Source: Phytopseudomonas seleniipraecipitans
GTDB taxonomy: Bacteria > Pseudomonadota > Gammaproteobacteria > Pseudomonadales > Pseudomonadaceae
Direction: 5' to 3'
NCBI RefSeq assembly: GCF_900102335.1
Contig: NZ_FNBM01000008.1
Coordinates: 78,984 to 142,983, forward strand
DNA: 64,000 bases
Below the pieces are notes generated by a model. That model was not told the DNA's origin and did not search any database. It saw only the letters and a list, made by a program, of their open reading frames with translations. Numbering within the stretch: the stretch's first letter is position 1; every line of letters starts with the position of its first letter. Shown here one piece after another: positions 25,562-34,039 of the stretch. The translations under genes and the position numbers were made by a program.

Positions 25562-26806
25562 ATGTTTCGTGCCCTCGCCCTTATCCTTCTGACCAGCCTG
25601 CTGGCGCCGGCCTTTGCCGATCAAAAAGCTGACACGCAAAAACAGCTGGAAGCGGCACGCGCCGACGTCGCCGAGCTGAAAAAGCTGCTGCAGCAGCTAC
25701 AGCAAGAAAAATCTGGCGTGCAGAAGCAGCTCAAGTCCACGGAAACCGAAATGGGCGACCTGGAAAACCAGGTCAAGGGTCTGCGCGACGAGCTGCAAGA
25801 CAGCGAAGAAGAGCTCAAACGCCTCGATCAGGAGAAAAAAAAACTCCACGACGCACGCCTTGAGCAACAACGGCTGATCGGTATTCAAGCGCGCGCTGCC
25901 TATCAGGGCGGCCGTCAGGAATACATCAAGCTGCTGCTCAACCAGCAGAATCCAGAAAAATTCTCACGCACCCTGACCTACTACGATTACCTTGCCGAAG
26001 CCCGCATGAAGCAGCTGACGGCCTTCAACGAGACCCTGCGCCAGCTGGCCAATGTCGAGAAGGACATCAGCCACCATCAGGCCCAGTTGCAAGAACAGAA
26101 AACCCAGCTGGACAGCCGCAGCGCCGAACTCGCCGCCGTGCGCAAGGAGCGTCAGAATGCCCTGGCCAAGCTGAACAAGGATTTCGCCGCGCGCGATCAG
26201 CGTCTCAAGGCGCGTGAGCAGGAACAGGCCGAGCTTGGTCGGGTACTCAAGACCATCGAGGAAACCCTCGCCCGCCAGGCCCGCGAAGCCGAACAGGAGC
26301 GCCAGCGTGCCCTGACCGCAGCCCGTGAGAAGCCCAGCGCGCCCGCTGCGAAGCGCCCGGCGAGTGGCCCGATGGTCAGCTCCGGCGCCACCTATGGCGG
26401 TCCTTTCGCCAATGCCAAGGGCAAGCTGCCGTGGCCCGTCGATGGCCGCCTGGTGGCAAGATATGGAACCCCGCGCGGCGAAGACGCTCGGACTAAGTGG
26501 GACGGTGTGCTGATCAGCGCTTCCGCTGGCAGCCAGGTCCGTGCCGTGCACGGCGGCCGCGTGGTATTCGCCGACTGGTTGCGCGGCTCGGGGCTTCTGG
26601 TCATTCTCGACCATGGTAATGGTTACCTGACCCTTTACGGGCACAACCAGAGCCTGCTCAAGGACGCCGGAGACATCGTCAAAGCTGGAGACCCCATCGC
26701 CACCGTTGGCGCCAGCGGCGGGCAGGAAACACCAGCCCTGTATTTCGCGATTCGCCAGCAGGGCCGCGCCAGCGATCCGGCCCAATGGTGTCGGGCGCAA
26801 GGATAA
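25562..26806 (+). CDS. envC: EnvC-like murein hydrolase activator (degenerate LytM factor)
   Basis: A 414-residue periplasmic protein. The signal peptide is MFRALALILLTSLLAPAFA. Residues about 20-245 form long coiled coils rich in Gln, Glu and Lys (QKQLEAARADVAELKKLL), and the C-terminal third (about 290-410) is a LytM/M23 fold. Zinc ligands of active M23 peptidases are missing: the first His is absent in TKWDGVLISAS, and the HxH position reads LYFAIRQ. That is the signature of EnvC, which activates the amidases AmiA/AmiB during septal peptidoglycan splitting. ctpA follows after about 30 bases, so the two probably form an operon. Confidence 0.9.
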   Translation: MFRALALILLTSLLAPAFADQKADTQKQLEAARADVAELKKLLQQLQQEKSGVQKQLKSTETEMGDLENQVKGLRDELQDSEEELKRLDQEKKKLHDARLEQQRLIGIQARAAYQGGRQEYIKLLLNQQNPEKFSRTLTYYDYLAEARMKQLTAFNETLRQLANVEKDISHHQAQLQEQKTQLDSRSAELAAVRKERQNALAKLNKDFAARDQRLKAREQEQAELGRVLKTIEETLARQAREAEQERQRALTAAREKPSAPAAKRPASGPMVSSGATYGGPFANAKGKLPWPVDGRLVARYGTPRGEDARTKWDGVLISASAGSQVRAVHGGRVVFADWLRGSGLLVILDHGNGYLTLYGHNQSLLKDAGDIVKAGDPIATVGASGGQETPALYFAIRQQGRASDPAQWCRAQG

Positions 26807-26838
26807 GCGCCATCTCATTGTCGTAGGAGTTAGTTCGA

Positions 26839-28152
26839 ATGCCGCAACTGTCCCGCCTCACCTCTCTGGCCCTGGCGATTGCCCTGCTCGGTGGCGCACC
26901 CGTGCTGCATGCCGACCAGGCTCCAATCACGCCGCCGCCGGCAGCCGAGCAGAACGCCGCGCCGCTACCGCTGGACGAGCTGCGCACCTTTGCCGAGGTG
27001 ATGGACCGCATCAAGGCGGCCTATGTAGAGCCAGTGACGGATAAGGAACTGCTGGAGAATGCCATCAAGGGCATGCTCAGCAATCTTGACCCGCATTCGG
27101 CATACCTTGACCCCAAAGCCTTCGCTGAACTGCAGGAAAGCACCAGTGGGGAGTTCGGTGGACTGGGCATTGAGGTCGGCACCGAAGACGGCTTCATCAA
27201 GGTGGTCTCGCCAATCGATGACACCCCGGCGTCCAAGGCAGGCATCCACCCCGGCGACCTGATCGTCAAGATCGACGGCAAGCCGACCAAGGGCCAGTCG
27301 ATGATGGAAGCCGTGGAGAAGATGCGCGGCAAAGCCGGCAGCAAAATCGTCCTGACCCTCGTACGTGAGGGTGGCAAACCGTTCGACGTGGAGCTGACCC
27401 GCGCCGTCATCAAGGTCACCAGCGTCCGCAATCAACTGCTTGATCCGGGCTATGGCTACATTCGCGTCACCCAATTCCAGGTCAACACCGGCGAAGAAGT
27501 CGGCAAGGCACTGAACAAGCTGCGCAAGGAAAACGGCAAGAAGCTCAGTGGCCTGGTGCTCGACCTGCGCAACAACCCAGGCGGCGTGCTGCAGTCAGCC
27601 GTCGAAGTCGCCGATCACTTCCTCAAGAAGGGTTTGATCGTCTATACCAAGGGCCGTATTCCTAATTCGGAGCTGCGTTTCTCGGCAGACCCGCTCGACG
27701 CAAGCGAAGGCGTACCACTGGTGGTGCTGATCAACGGCGGCAGCGCCTCGGCCTCGGAAATCGTTGCGGGCGCTCTGCAAGATCACAAGCGCGGCGTGGT
27801 GATGGGTACCGACAGTTTCGGCAAGGGCTCGGTGCAGACCGTGCTGCCGCTGAACAACGACCGCGCGCTGAAGATCACCACCGCGCTGTACTTCACCCCC
27901 AATGGCCGCTCCATCCAGGCCCAAGGCATCGTCCCCGACGTGGAAGTGGCGCGCGCCAAGCTGACACGCGAAAGCGACGACCCGAGCCTCAAGGAAGCCG
28001 ACCTGCTAGGCCATCTCGGCAATGGCAACGGTGGCGCGGACCGCCCCAGCGGCAGCGCTGCCAGCAAAGCCGCACGGCCGCAGGACGATGACTATCAGCT
28101 GAGCCAGGCCCTGAACCTGCTCAAAGGGCTGAACGTCACCCGCGCCGACTAA
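26839..28152 (+). CDS. ctpA: Carboxy-terminal processing protease (S41)
   Basis: A 437-residue periplasmic serine protease. A signal peptide (MPQLSRLTSLALAIALLGGAPVLHA) precedes a short N-terminal helical part, a PDZ domain (about 100-170: GLGIEVGTEDGFIKVVSPIDDTPASKAGI) and the S41 core. The catalytic dyad can be placed: Ser304 in GGSASASEI and Lys329 in DSFGKGSVQTV, 25 residues apart as in Prc. In P. aeruginosa CtpA, with its lipoprotein partner LbcA, degrades peptidoglycan cross-link hydrolases; the same role is likely here. Co-transcribed with the EnvC-like gene and closed by a strong terminator. Confidence 0.95.
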   Translation: MPQLSRLTSLALAIALLGGAPVLHADQAPITPPPAAEQNAAPLPLDELRTFAEVMDRIKAAYVEPVTDKELLENAIKGMLSNLDPHSAYLDPKAFAELQESTSGEFGGLGIEVGTEDGFIKVVSPIDDTPASKAGIHPGDLIVKIDGKPTKGQSMMEAVEKMRGKAGSKIVLTLVREGGKPFDVELTRAVIKVTSVRNQLLDPGYGYIRVTQFQVNTGEEVGKALNKLRKENGKKLSGLVLDLRNNPGGVLQSAVEVADHFLKKGLIVYTKGRIPNSELRFSADPLDASEGVPLVVLINGGSASASEIVAGALQDHKRGVVMGTDSFGKGSVQTVLPLNNDRALKITTALYFTPNGRSIQAQGIVPDVEVARAKLTRESDDPSLKEADLLGHLGNGNGGADRPSGSAASKAARPQDDDYQLSQALNLLKGLNVTRAD

Positions 28153-28166
28153 ACGTCTGCGTCGAT

Positions 28167-28205
28167 AAAAAGCCCCGTTGCAGCGTGCTGCAACGGGGCT
28201 TTTTG
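28167..28205 (+). terminator. ctpA intrinsic terminator
   Basis: AGCCCCGTTGCAGC (28171-28184) and GCTGCAACGGGGCT (28187-28200) form a 14-bp perfect stem with a 2-base gap, flanked by A- and T-runs. Confidence 0.95.
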
Positions 28206-28216
28206 TTATATGAGCT

Positions 28217-28812
28217 CGCGGTGAATGGTGGGTGTGATGCCGATGATGCGGCAAGGCTGCAATCGTTCGCGCCGGGGCGACGCTTCTATGCAGGGCATGG
28301 TGCTGCCCTGAAAACCACGCCCATACCCCATCCTTGTAGGAGCCGCGCCCCCGCGGCGAATGGTGGGTGTGACGCCGGTACAGCGGCAAGGCTGCAATCG
28401 TTCGCGCCGGACACGGTGCGGCCGTGAAACCACTCACACACCCCATCCTTGTAGGAGCCGCGACCCCGCGGCGAATGGTGGGTGTGATGCCGATAATGCG
28501 GCAAGGCTGCAATCATTCGCGCCGGGGCGGCGCTCCTGCGCGGGGCACGGTGCGGCCGTGAAACCACGCACACACCCCATCCTTGTAGGAGCCGCGACCC
28601 CGCGGCGAATGGTGGGTGTGACGCCGATAAAGCGGCAAGCCTGCAATCGTTCGCGCCGGACACGGTGCGGCCGTGAACCACTCACACACCCCATCCTTGT
28701 AGGAGCCGCGACCCCGCGGCGAATGGTGGGTGTGACGCCGGTACAGCGGCAAGGCTGCCATCGTTCGCGCCGGAGCGGCGCCTCTACGCGGGGCGCAGTG
28801 CGGCCCGGGAGC
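28217..28812. repeat. REP/BIME tandem array with alternating unit length
   Basis: Five units share GAATGGTGGGTGTGA, starting at 28223, 28358, 28473, 28607 and 28721, so the spacing is 135, 115, 134 and 114. Each unit contains TTGTAGGAGCCGCG(A/C)CCCCGCGGCGAA, the palindromic core of a Pseudomonas REP, before the next start. The long units also carry a reversed REP (TTCGCGCCGGGGCGGCGCTCCTGC in one of them); in the short ones most of this is deleted. The true period is thus a dimer of about 249 bp. Reading frames here are chance. It fills the gap between ctpA and the binding-protein genes. Confidence 0.9.
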
Positions 28813-28843
28813 CCCTACAGAAGCGGCGGTGCATGAATCATGC

Positions 28844-29599
28844 TTACAGGTAGCTGTTGGTCATCTCGTCGATGAAGCCTTCGTTGCGCAGCTCATCCAG
28901 CGCCTTCTGCAACCGTTGCACCACCTCGTCCGGCGTGTCCTTGTTGATCGCCAGATACAGCTCGGCCTCGTTGAAACGCAGCACCGTGTTCAGCCCGCTA
29001 ACACCTTCCTGCTTGGCCAGGTAGCGGCCGACTGGATCGGTGGTCGCCCACAGGTCGATCTTGCCGCCGGTGAGTTTCTTGACGTTCTCCTGGTCGCGGA
29101 GCGCATTGACCGGCGCCAGGCCCTGGCTCTCCAAATGCTGGCTGACCGCATCGTTCTTGTAGGCGCCGATGGTGTACTGGCCGGCCTCCTTCAGGCTGTT
29201 GACGGTCAGGTTGTTACCAGGCGCCGCCAGCAATACCCAGCCGGTCTTGGCCAGCGGGCCAACCCACTTGAACAGCGCCTGACGCTCGGGAGTGAAGGTG
29301 GTCGAGAACAGCGCATAGTTGGGCTTGTCGAGGGTCAGCTTGTAAAGGCGATCCCAGGGAAAGCGCAGTGTCAGGCTGTAACTGATGTTGGCGCGTTTGA
29401 ACATCTCGCGCACGATCTCGGCATTGATGCCGTCAATGCCGTCGTCACGCGCGAAGTTCTTGTCGTCCACCGCCATGTTGAAGGGTGGGAAGTTCTCGGT
29501 CAGCAGCACCATCTTGTAGTCGGCTGGCAACTCGGCCCTGGCGGCACATGCCGCAAGAGAAAGAACCAGTACGATCGCTTTCAGAGTGTTGTTCAACAT
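28844..29599 (-). CDS. Periplasmic family 3 binding protein, orphan, copy 1
   Basis: A 251-residue family 3 solute-binding protein. The start at 29599 (MLNNTLKAIVLVLSLAACAARA) gives a clean signal peptide; the frame continues upstream without similarity. The mature part begins ELPADYKMVLLTENFPPFNMA and has DGIDGINAEIVREMFKRANISYSLTLRFPWDRLYKL, typical of the polar-amino-acid-binding fold but with the QxDG-like core altered. A second paralogue lies upstream on the same strand. No permease or ATPase genes are nearby, so it may serve a distant transporter or a sensor. Ligand unknown. Confidence 0.88.
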   Translation of the reverse strand: MLNNTLKAIVLVLSLAACAARAELPADYKMVLLTENFPPFNMAVDDKNFARDDGIDGINAEIVREMFKRANISYSLTLRFPWDRLYKLTLDKPNYALFSTTFTPERQALFKWVGPLAKTGWVLLAAPGNNLTVNSLKEAGQYTIGAYKNDAVSQHLESQGLAPVNALRDQENVKKLTGGKIDLWATTDPVGRYLAKQEGVSGLNTVLRFNEAELYLAINKDTPDEVVQRLQKALDELRNEGFIDEMTNSYL

Positions 29600-29785
29600 C
29601 AGTCGTCCCCGCCGCGTAGTTATGATTATGCTTGGCGGCCTCCTGCCGAATTCCCGCGTCATTACCTTCCCTGGCGATGTACACCGTGCGCTCTGGGCAC
29701 ACTGCATGTGCGCATGAAGGGCGGATACAGACCAGGCGGGCGCTCCCTCAAGCGCCCACAACGCACTGTCAAACCGCCTTCAGGC

Positions 29786-30541
29786 TTAAAGATAACTGTT
29801 GAGGATGGTGTCGACCAATCCCTCAGCCCGCATCTTGTCCAGTTCGGACTGCAGCTTTTGTACCACCTCGTCAGGTACTTCGCGGTTCAAGGCGAGATAG
29901 AGCTGCGCGCTGTTGAAACGCAGTATGGTCTTCAAACCGCTGACACCCTCTTGACGCGCCAGGTAACGCCCGGCCGGATCGCCAGTGGCCCACAAATCGA
30001 TCTGCTCGGCCATCAGCTTCTTGGCATTTTCCTGATCGCGCAACGAAGTGATTGGCTGCATGCCCTGCTTTTCCAGGTACTCGGCAATCGCGTCGCCCTT
30101 GTAGGCGCCGACGCGGTACTGCGCCGCCTGCTGCAGATTGTTGACCACCAGTGTGCTGTCGCCGCGCGCCAGCAGCACCCAGTCATCCGGGCCTATTGGC
30201 CCTACCCACTTGAATAGCTTCTCGCGCTCAGGCAGCCGGGCGGTTACGAACACGCCGTAGCCGGGCTTTTCCAATGCAAGGTTGTAGATACGGTCCCAGG
30301 GGAAGCGCAGGGTGAGACTGTAAGAAATACCGGCGCGCTTGAACATTTCACGCACCACATCGGCGGCGATGCCGTTGATACCGTCTTCCTGCGCGAAGTT
30401 CTTTCCGTTGCTGGCCATGTTGTACGGTGGGAAGTTTTCCGTCAGCAACACCACGTTGTAGTTCGGGTCGATTTCGGCGCGTGCCGCCGATGTCATCACG
30501 AGCAGCGCACCCGCCACTGCCAACCACAGACGTTTCCACAT
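29786..30541 (-). CDS. Periplasmic family 3 binding protein, orphan, copy 2
   Basis: A 251-residue paralogue of the previous gene, clearly related over its whole length (NVVLLTENFPPYNMA, EDGINGIAADVVREMFKRAGISYSLTLRFPWDRIYNL, DEVVQKLQSELDKMRAEGLVDTILNSYL in parts). The signal peptide is MWKRLWLAVAGALLVMTSAARA. It is upstream of copy 1 with about 190 bp between them, in which a hairpin (GGGCGCT/AGCGCCC at 29738-29757) without a T-run is seen. The pair is a tandem duplication that has diverged. No transport partner genes adjoin. Confidence 0.88.
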   Translation of the reverse strand: MWKRLWLAVAGALLVMTSAARAEIDPNYNVVLLTENFPPYNMASNGKNFAQEDGINGIAADVVREMFKRAGISYSLTLRFPWDRIYNLALEKPGYGVFVTARLPEREKLFKWVGPIGPDDWVLLARGDSTLVVNNLQQAAQYRVGAYKGDAIAEYLEKQGMQPITSLRDQENAKKLMAEQIDLWATGDPAGRYLARQEGVSGLKTILRFNSAQLYLALNREVPDEVVQKLQSELDKMRAEGLVDTILNSYL

Positions 30542-30754
30542 GTACTCGACTACCTGTCATTCAGAACGTTGACGGGCGGCCGGAAAGGTAACGCCCGGAG
30601 CAACCGGGCTAATTCATCAGAAACCTCGGGCTAGACGCCCGGGCTCGACAAATCCCTGTCACTCGGGTGCTAGCTTAGCGCCATTAGTGGGCGGCAAGAA
30701 GTGCAGATGCCCCAACTTGGACATACCGCACACTCACAGCCCTGCGCGACGTGC

Positions 30755-31525
30755 TCAGCGCACCACGATGCCGCGGCTGGCCATGTAGGCCTTGGCTTCC
30801 GGAACGGTGAATTCACCAAAGTGGAAGATGCTGGCAGCAAGCACCGCTGCCGCTTTGCCTTCGATGACGCCGTCAGCGAGGTGCTGCAGGTTGCCGACAC
30901 CGCCGGAGGCGATCACCGGGATACCTACCGCTTCGCTGATGGCGCGGGTCACGCCCAGGTCATAACCGCTCTTCACGCCGTCCTGGTCCATGCTGGTGAG
31001 CAGAATCTCGCCGGCGCCCAGGCCTTCCATCTTCTGCGCCCAAAGCACCGCATCGAGACCGGTGGGCTTGCGTCCGCCGTGGGTGAAAATTTCCCAGCGC
31101 GGTGTTTCGCCCGGCGCGGAAACGCGCTTGGCATCGATGGCGACGACGATGCACTGGGAACCGAAACGTGAGGCCGCCTCACCGACGAACTCCGGGGTAA
31201 ACACCGCGGCGGTATTGATCGATACCTTGTCGGCACCGGCATTGAGCAGGTTACGGATGTCCATCACGGTACGCACGCCACCGCCCACGGTCAGCGGGAT
31301 GAACACCTGGCTGGCCATGCGCTCGACGGTATGCAGCGTGGTGTCGCGGCCGTCGACACTGGCAGTGATGTCGAGAAAGGTAATCTCGTCGGCGCCCTGC
31401 TCGTCGTAACGGCGAGCGATTTCCACCGGGTCACCGGCATCACGGATGTTCTCGAATTTGACGCCCTTGACCACGCGACCGTTGTCCACGTCGAGGCAGG
31501 GGATGATGCGTTTAGCCAGTGCCAT
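30755..31525 (-). CDS. hisF: Imidazole glycerol phosphate synthase cyclase subunit HisF
   Basis: A 256-residue (beta/alpha)8 barrel that uses ammonia from HisH to convert PRFAR into imidazole glycerol phosphate and AICAR. The start at 31525 (MALAKRIIPCLDVDNGRVVKG) contains catalytic Asp11. Other signatures: DEITFLDITAS, PLTVGGGVRT, CIVVAIDAKRV with the second catalytic Asp, and IASGGVGNLQHL. Length is typical. It is the last gene of the his cluster, separated from hisA by an inverted-repeat element. Confidence 0.97.
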   Translation of the reverse strand: MALAKRIIPCLDVDNGRVVKGVKFENIRDAGDPVEIARRYDEQGADEITFLDITASVDGRDTTLHTVERMASQVFIPLTVGGGVRTVMDIRNLLNAGADKVSINTAAVFTPEFVGEAASRFGSQCIVVAIDAKRVSAPGETPRWEIFTHGGRKPTGLDAVLWAQKMEGLGAGEILLTSMDQDGVKSGYDLGVTRAISEAVGIPVIASGGVGNLQHLADGVIEGKAAAVLAASIFHFGEFTVPEAKAYMASRGIVVR

Positions 31526-31537
31526 AACGGTATTCCC

Positions 31538-31601
31538 GTAGGGTGGGTGCAACCCACCGATAAAGATTGCGTCAACTGCGGTGGGTTGCCACCCACCCTA
31601 C
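31538..31601. repeat. GTAGGGTGGGT inverted-repeat element between hisA and hisF
   Basis: GTAGGGTGGGTGCAACCCACCG and its reverse CGGTGGGTTGCCACCCACCCTAC form a near-perfect 64-bp palindromic element with a short centre. It lies within the his transcript, in the space between two coding regions, and shares its core with the inverted repeat at 3920-3964. Confidence 0.75.
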
Positions 31602-31607
31602 CTCTGC

Positions 31608-32345
31608 TTATTTCTTGAAGTTGTCGCAGAAAGCCTGAGCCTCGGCGACATCAAGCGTGCCTTCGTAGATGGCCCGGCCGGTGATGGCACCGATGATGCC
31701 AGGCGAACGCGCCAGCAGCAGTTTCTCGATATCGCTCAGGTTGTGAATGCCGCCCGAAGCGATCACCGGAATGCGGCTGGCAGCGGCCAGCGCAGCGGTG
31801 GCCTCGACGTTGCAGCCCTGCATCATGCCGTCCTTGGCGATGTCGGTGTAAACGATCGCCGACACGCCATCGGCCTCGAAGCGCTTGGCCAGATCGGTAG
31901 CCTGTACGCTGCTCACTTCAGCCCAGCCGTCGGTGGCGACGAAGCCATCCTTGGCGTCCAGGCCGACGATCACCTTGCCCGGGAAGGCCTTGCAGGCCTC
32001 GGCAACGAACTCGGGTTCCTTGACCGCCTTGGTGCCGATGATCACGTAGCTGACGCCAGCCTTGACGTAATGCTCGATGGTTTCCAGCGAGCGGATGCCG
32101 CCACCGATCTGGATCGGCAGGTTCGGGTAGCGCTTGGCGATGGCGGTAACCACATCGCCGTTGACCGGCTTGCCCTCGAAAGCGCCGTTGAGATCGACCA
32201 GATGCAGACGACGGCACCCGCCCTCGACCCATTTGGCGGCCATGCTCACCGGATCGTCGGAGAACACCGTGGAGTCTTCCATGCGGCCCTGGCGCAGACG
32301 CACGCAGGCGCCGTCCTTGAGGTCGATAGCGGGAATAATCAGCAT
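31608..32345 (-). CDS. hisA: Phosphoribosylformimino-AICAR-ribonucleotide isomerase HisA
   Basis: A 245-residue (beta/alpha)8 isomerase that turns ProFAR into PRFAR, the substrate of HisF/HisH. The start at 32345 (MLIIPAIDLKDGACVRLRQG) follows AAGGTG; Asp8 in PAIDLKDG is the catalytic base. Further signatures are LHLVDLNGAFEG, IQIGGGIRS, VIVGLDAKDG and IASGGIHNLSDI. Two half-barrels similar to HisF are visible. It lies between the DUF2164 gene and hisF on the same strand. Confidence 0.97.
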   Translation of the reverse strand: MLIIPAIDLKDGACVRLRQGRMEDSTVFSDDPVSMAAKWVEGGCRRLHLVDLNGAFEGKPVNGDVVTAIAKRYPNLPIQIGGGIRSLETIEHYVKAGVSYVIIGTKAVKEPEFVAEACKAFPGKVIVGLDAKDGFVATDGWAEVSSVQATDLAKRFEADGVSAIVYTDIAKDGMMQGCNVEATAALAAASRIPVIASGGIHNLSDIEKLLLARSPGIIGAITGRAIYEGTLDVAEAQAFCDNFKK

Positions 32346-32383
32346 CTGCACACCTTGTCTAGTTCAGCCAGCGTTGGCTGGAA

Positions 32384-32638
32384 TCAATCTTTCTCGAGCG
32401 CCCACAGGTCGACTTCGAGGCTTTCGAAGCGCTCACGCAGCAAGCTGTGCGCGTCGGTGACCGCTCGGTTGTAGTAATGCGGTGCCACTTCGCGGGCGAA
32501 CAGTTCGAGTAGTTCGATCACCTCGAAAGAGCCCAACTCCAGCTCGTAACGATCGGCCAGAAAGCGCTGCAGCTTGTGCACTGCGTCGCTTTCCTGCTCG
32601 GGCGTGAGCGTGAGGATCGGGCTCTTGAGCCTGGCCAC
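32384..32638 (-). CDS. DUF2164 family protein within the his cluster
   Basis: An 84-residue acidic protein starting at GTG 32638, which overlaps the hisH stop by one base (TAGTG). The sequence LTPEQESDAVHKLQRFLADRYELELGSFEVIELLELFA and the tail AVTDAHSLLRERFESLEVDLWALE fit DUF2164 (PF09932), a small all-helical family often found in proteobacterial his clusters. No biochemical function is known. Its placement between hisH and hisA with translational coupling suggests co-regulation with histidine synthesis. Confidence 0.85.
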   Translation of the reverse strand: MARLKSPILTLTPEQESDAVHKLQRFLADRYELELGSFEVIELLELFAREVAPHYYNRAVTDAHSLLRERFESLEVDLWALEKD

Positions 32639-33276
32639 TACCAGCGGCCATCCCAGGCAGCGAAATTCTGCAGCAACTGCAGGCCGTGGGTGTGGCTCTT
32701 CTCGGGGTGAAACTGCACGGCGAAGCGCGAACCATCGGCCAACGCGGCGGCGAAATCCTTGCCGTAGTGGCCGCGACCGACGACCTGCTGCGCCTTGCCG
32801 GCTTCGATGTAATAACTGTGCACGAAGTAGAAACGCGCGTGATCCGGAATGCTGTGCCACAGCGGATGGTTGACCGCCTGGCTCACTTCGTTCCAGCCCA
32901 TATGCGGCACTTTGAGCGGCTCGCCGTCTTCGACCATGTTCTTGCCGAAAAACCGCACCTGGCCGGGGAACAGCCCGATGCAGTCGACGCCTTCATTCTC
33001 TTCGCTGCGCTCGAGCAACGCCTGCATGCCCACGCAGATACCGAGGAACGGGCGGTCCTGGCTGACTTCACGCACCAGCTCATCGAAGCCCAGACGGCGA
33101 ATCTCGGCCATGCAATCACGGATCGCACCGACGCCAGGAAACACCACGCGGTCGGCCTCACGGATCACCTGCGCGTCGCTGGTCACCAGCACCCGGCCGG
33201 CCCCGACATGCTCCAGGGCCTTGGCCACCGAATGCAGATTGCCCATGCCGTAGTCGATGACTGCAACCGTCTGCAT
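32638..33276 (-). CDS. hisH: Imidazole glycerol phosphate synthase glutaminase subunit HisH
   Basis: A 212-residue class I glutamine amidotransferase that feeds ammonia to HisF. The nucleophile elbow is GICVGMQALL (Cys near residue 84) and the His-Glu pair is in FAVQFHPEKSHTHG near the C-terminus. It begins MQTVAVIDYGMGNLHSVAKAL. The start codon shares one base with the hisB stop (TGATG), and the stop overlaps the DUF2164 start, so translation is coupled on both sides. Confidence 0.97.
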   Translation of the reverse strand: MQTVAVIDYGMGNLHSVAKALEHVGAGRVLVTSDAQVIREADRVVFPGVGAIRDCMAEIRRLGFDELVREVSQDRPFLGICVGMQALLERSEENEGVDCIGLFPGQVRFFGKNMVEDGEPLKVPHMGWNEVSQAVNHPLWHSIPDHARFYFVHSYYIEAGKAQQVVGRGHYGKDFAAALADGSRFAVQFHPEKSHTHGLQLLQNFAAWDGRW

Positions 33277-33869
33277 CAGAGTACGCCCTTGGTCGACGGC
33301 ATCTGCCCGGCCATGCGCGGATCAAGCTCCACGGCCATGCGCAGGGCGCGGCCGAACGCCTTGAATACCGTTTCGATCTGGTGGTGGGTGTTCACGCCAC
33401 GCAGATTGTCGATATGCAGGCTGACCTGGGCGTGGTTGACGAAGCCCTGGAAGAATTCCTGAAACAGGTCGACATCGAAGCCACCGACCACCGCGCGCGT
33501 GAACGGCACGTGCATCTGCAGGCCAGGACGACCGGAGAAGTCGATGACTACGCGAGACAGCGCTTCGTCGAGCGGCACGTAGGAGTGGCCGTAACGGGTC
33601 ATGCCCTTCTTGTCGCCGACGGCCTTGGCGAATGCCTGGCCGAGGGTGATGCCGACGTCCTCGACGGTGTGGTGATCGTCGATTTCCAGATCACCTTTGC
33701 ACGCGATGTCCAGATCGATCAGACCATGGCGGGCGATCTGGTCGAGCATGTGCTCCATGAAAGGCACGCCGATATCGAAGCGCGCCTTGCCGGTGCCGTC
33801 CAGGTTGATAGAGACCTTGATCTGGGTCTCCAGGGTGTTGCGCTCGACGAATGCCGTACGTTCGGCCAT
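33276..33869 (-). CDS. hisB: Imidazoleglycerol-phosphate dehydratase HisB
   Basis: A 197-residue monofunctional IGPD, manganese dependent, as in most pseudomonads (no HisB-N phosphatase domain). The start at 33869 (MAERTAFVERNTLETQIKVS) follows GGAGCAGG. Metal-binding motifs are GVPFMEHMLDQIARHG, LEIDDHHTVEDVGI and the C-terminal DLFQEFFQGFVNHAQVSLHI. The reading frame is open to 33944 but the extra part lacks similarity. It is the first gene of the his cluster hisB-hisH-DUF2164-hisA-hisF. Confidence 0.97.
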   Translation of the reverse strand: MAERTAFVERNTLETQIKVSINLDGTGKARFDIGVPFMEHMLDQIARHGLIDLDIACKGDLEIDDHHTVEDVGITLGQAFAKAVGDKKGMTRYGHSYVPLDEALSRVVIDFSGRPGLQMHVPFTRAVVGGFDVDLFQEFFQGFVNHAQVSLHIDNLRGVNTHHQIETVFKAFGRALRMAVELDPRMAGQMPSTKGVL

Positions 33870-33985
33870 CACCTGCTCCACAAAATCGTTGGGCGAAAGG
33901 GCGACCATTATAGGCTGATAAGCGCTAAACCGAGAAAGCCACACGGAAGAATTGGGCGAAACCCGCTTCAGTTATCACCAGGCAT

Positions 33986-34024
33986 AAAAAATCCCGCTGG
34001 CGCACAAGGCGGCAGCGGGATTTT
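33986..34024 (-). terminator. Intrinsic terminator downstream of the MFS gene
   Basis: ATCCCGCTG (33991-33999) pairs with CAGCGGGAT (34013-34021), with A- and T-tracts outside. It lies 16 bp after the stop codon of the MFS gene on the minus strand. Confidence 0.88.
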
Positions 34025-34039
34025 CAAGGCGACGATGCG

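Noticed and set aside
28217..28812. CRISPR array
   Set aside because: Units are 114-135 bp, palindromic REPs, with no short unique spacers between repeats and no cas genes nearby.
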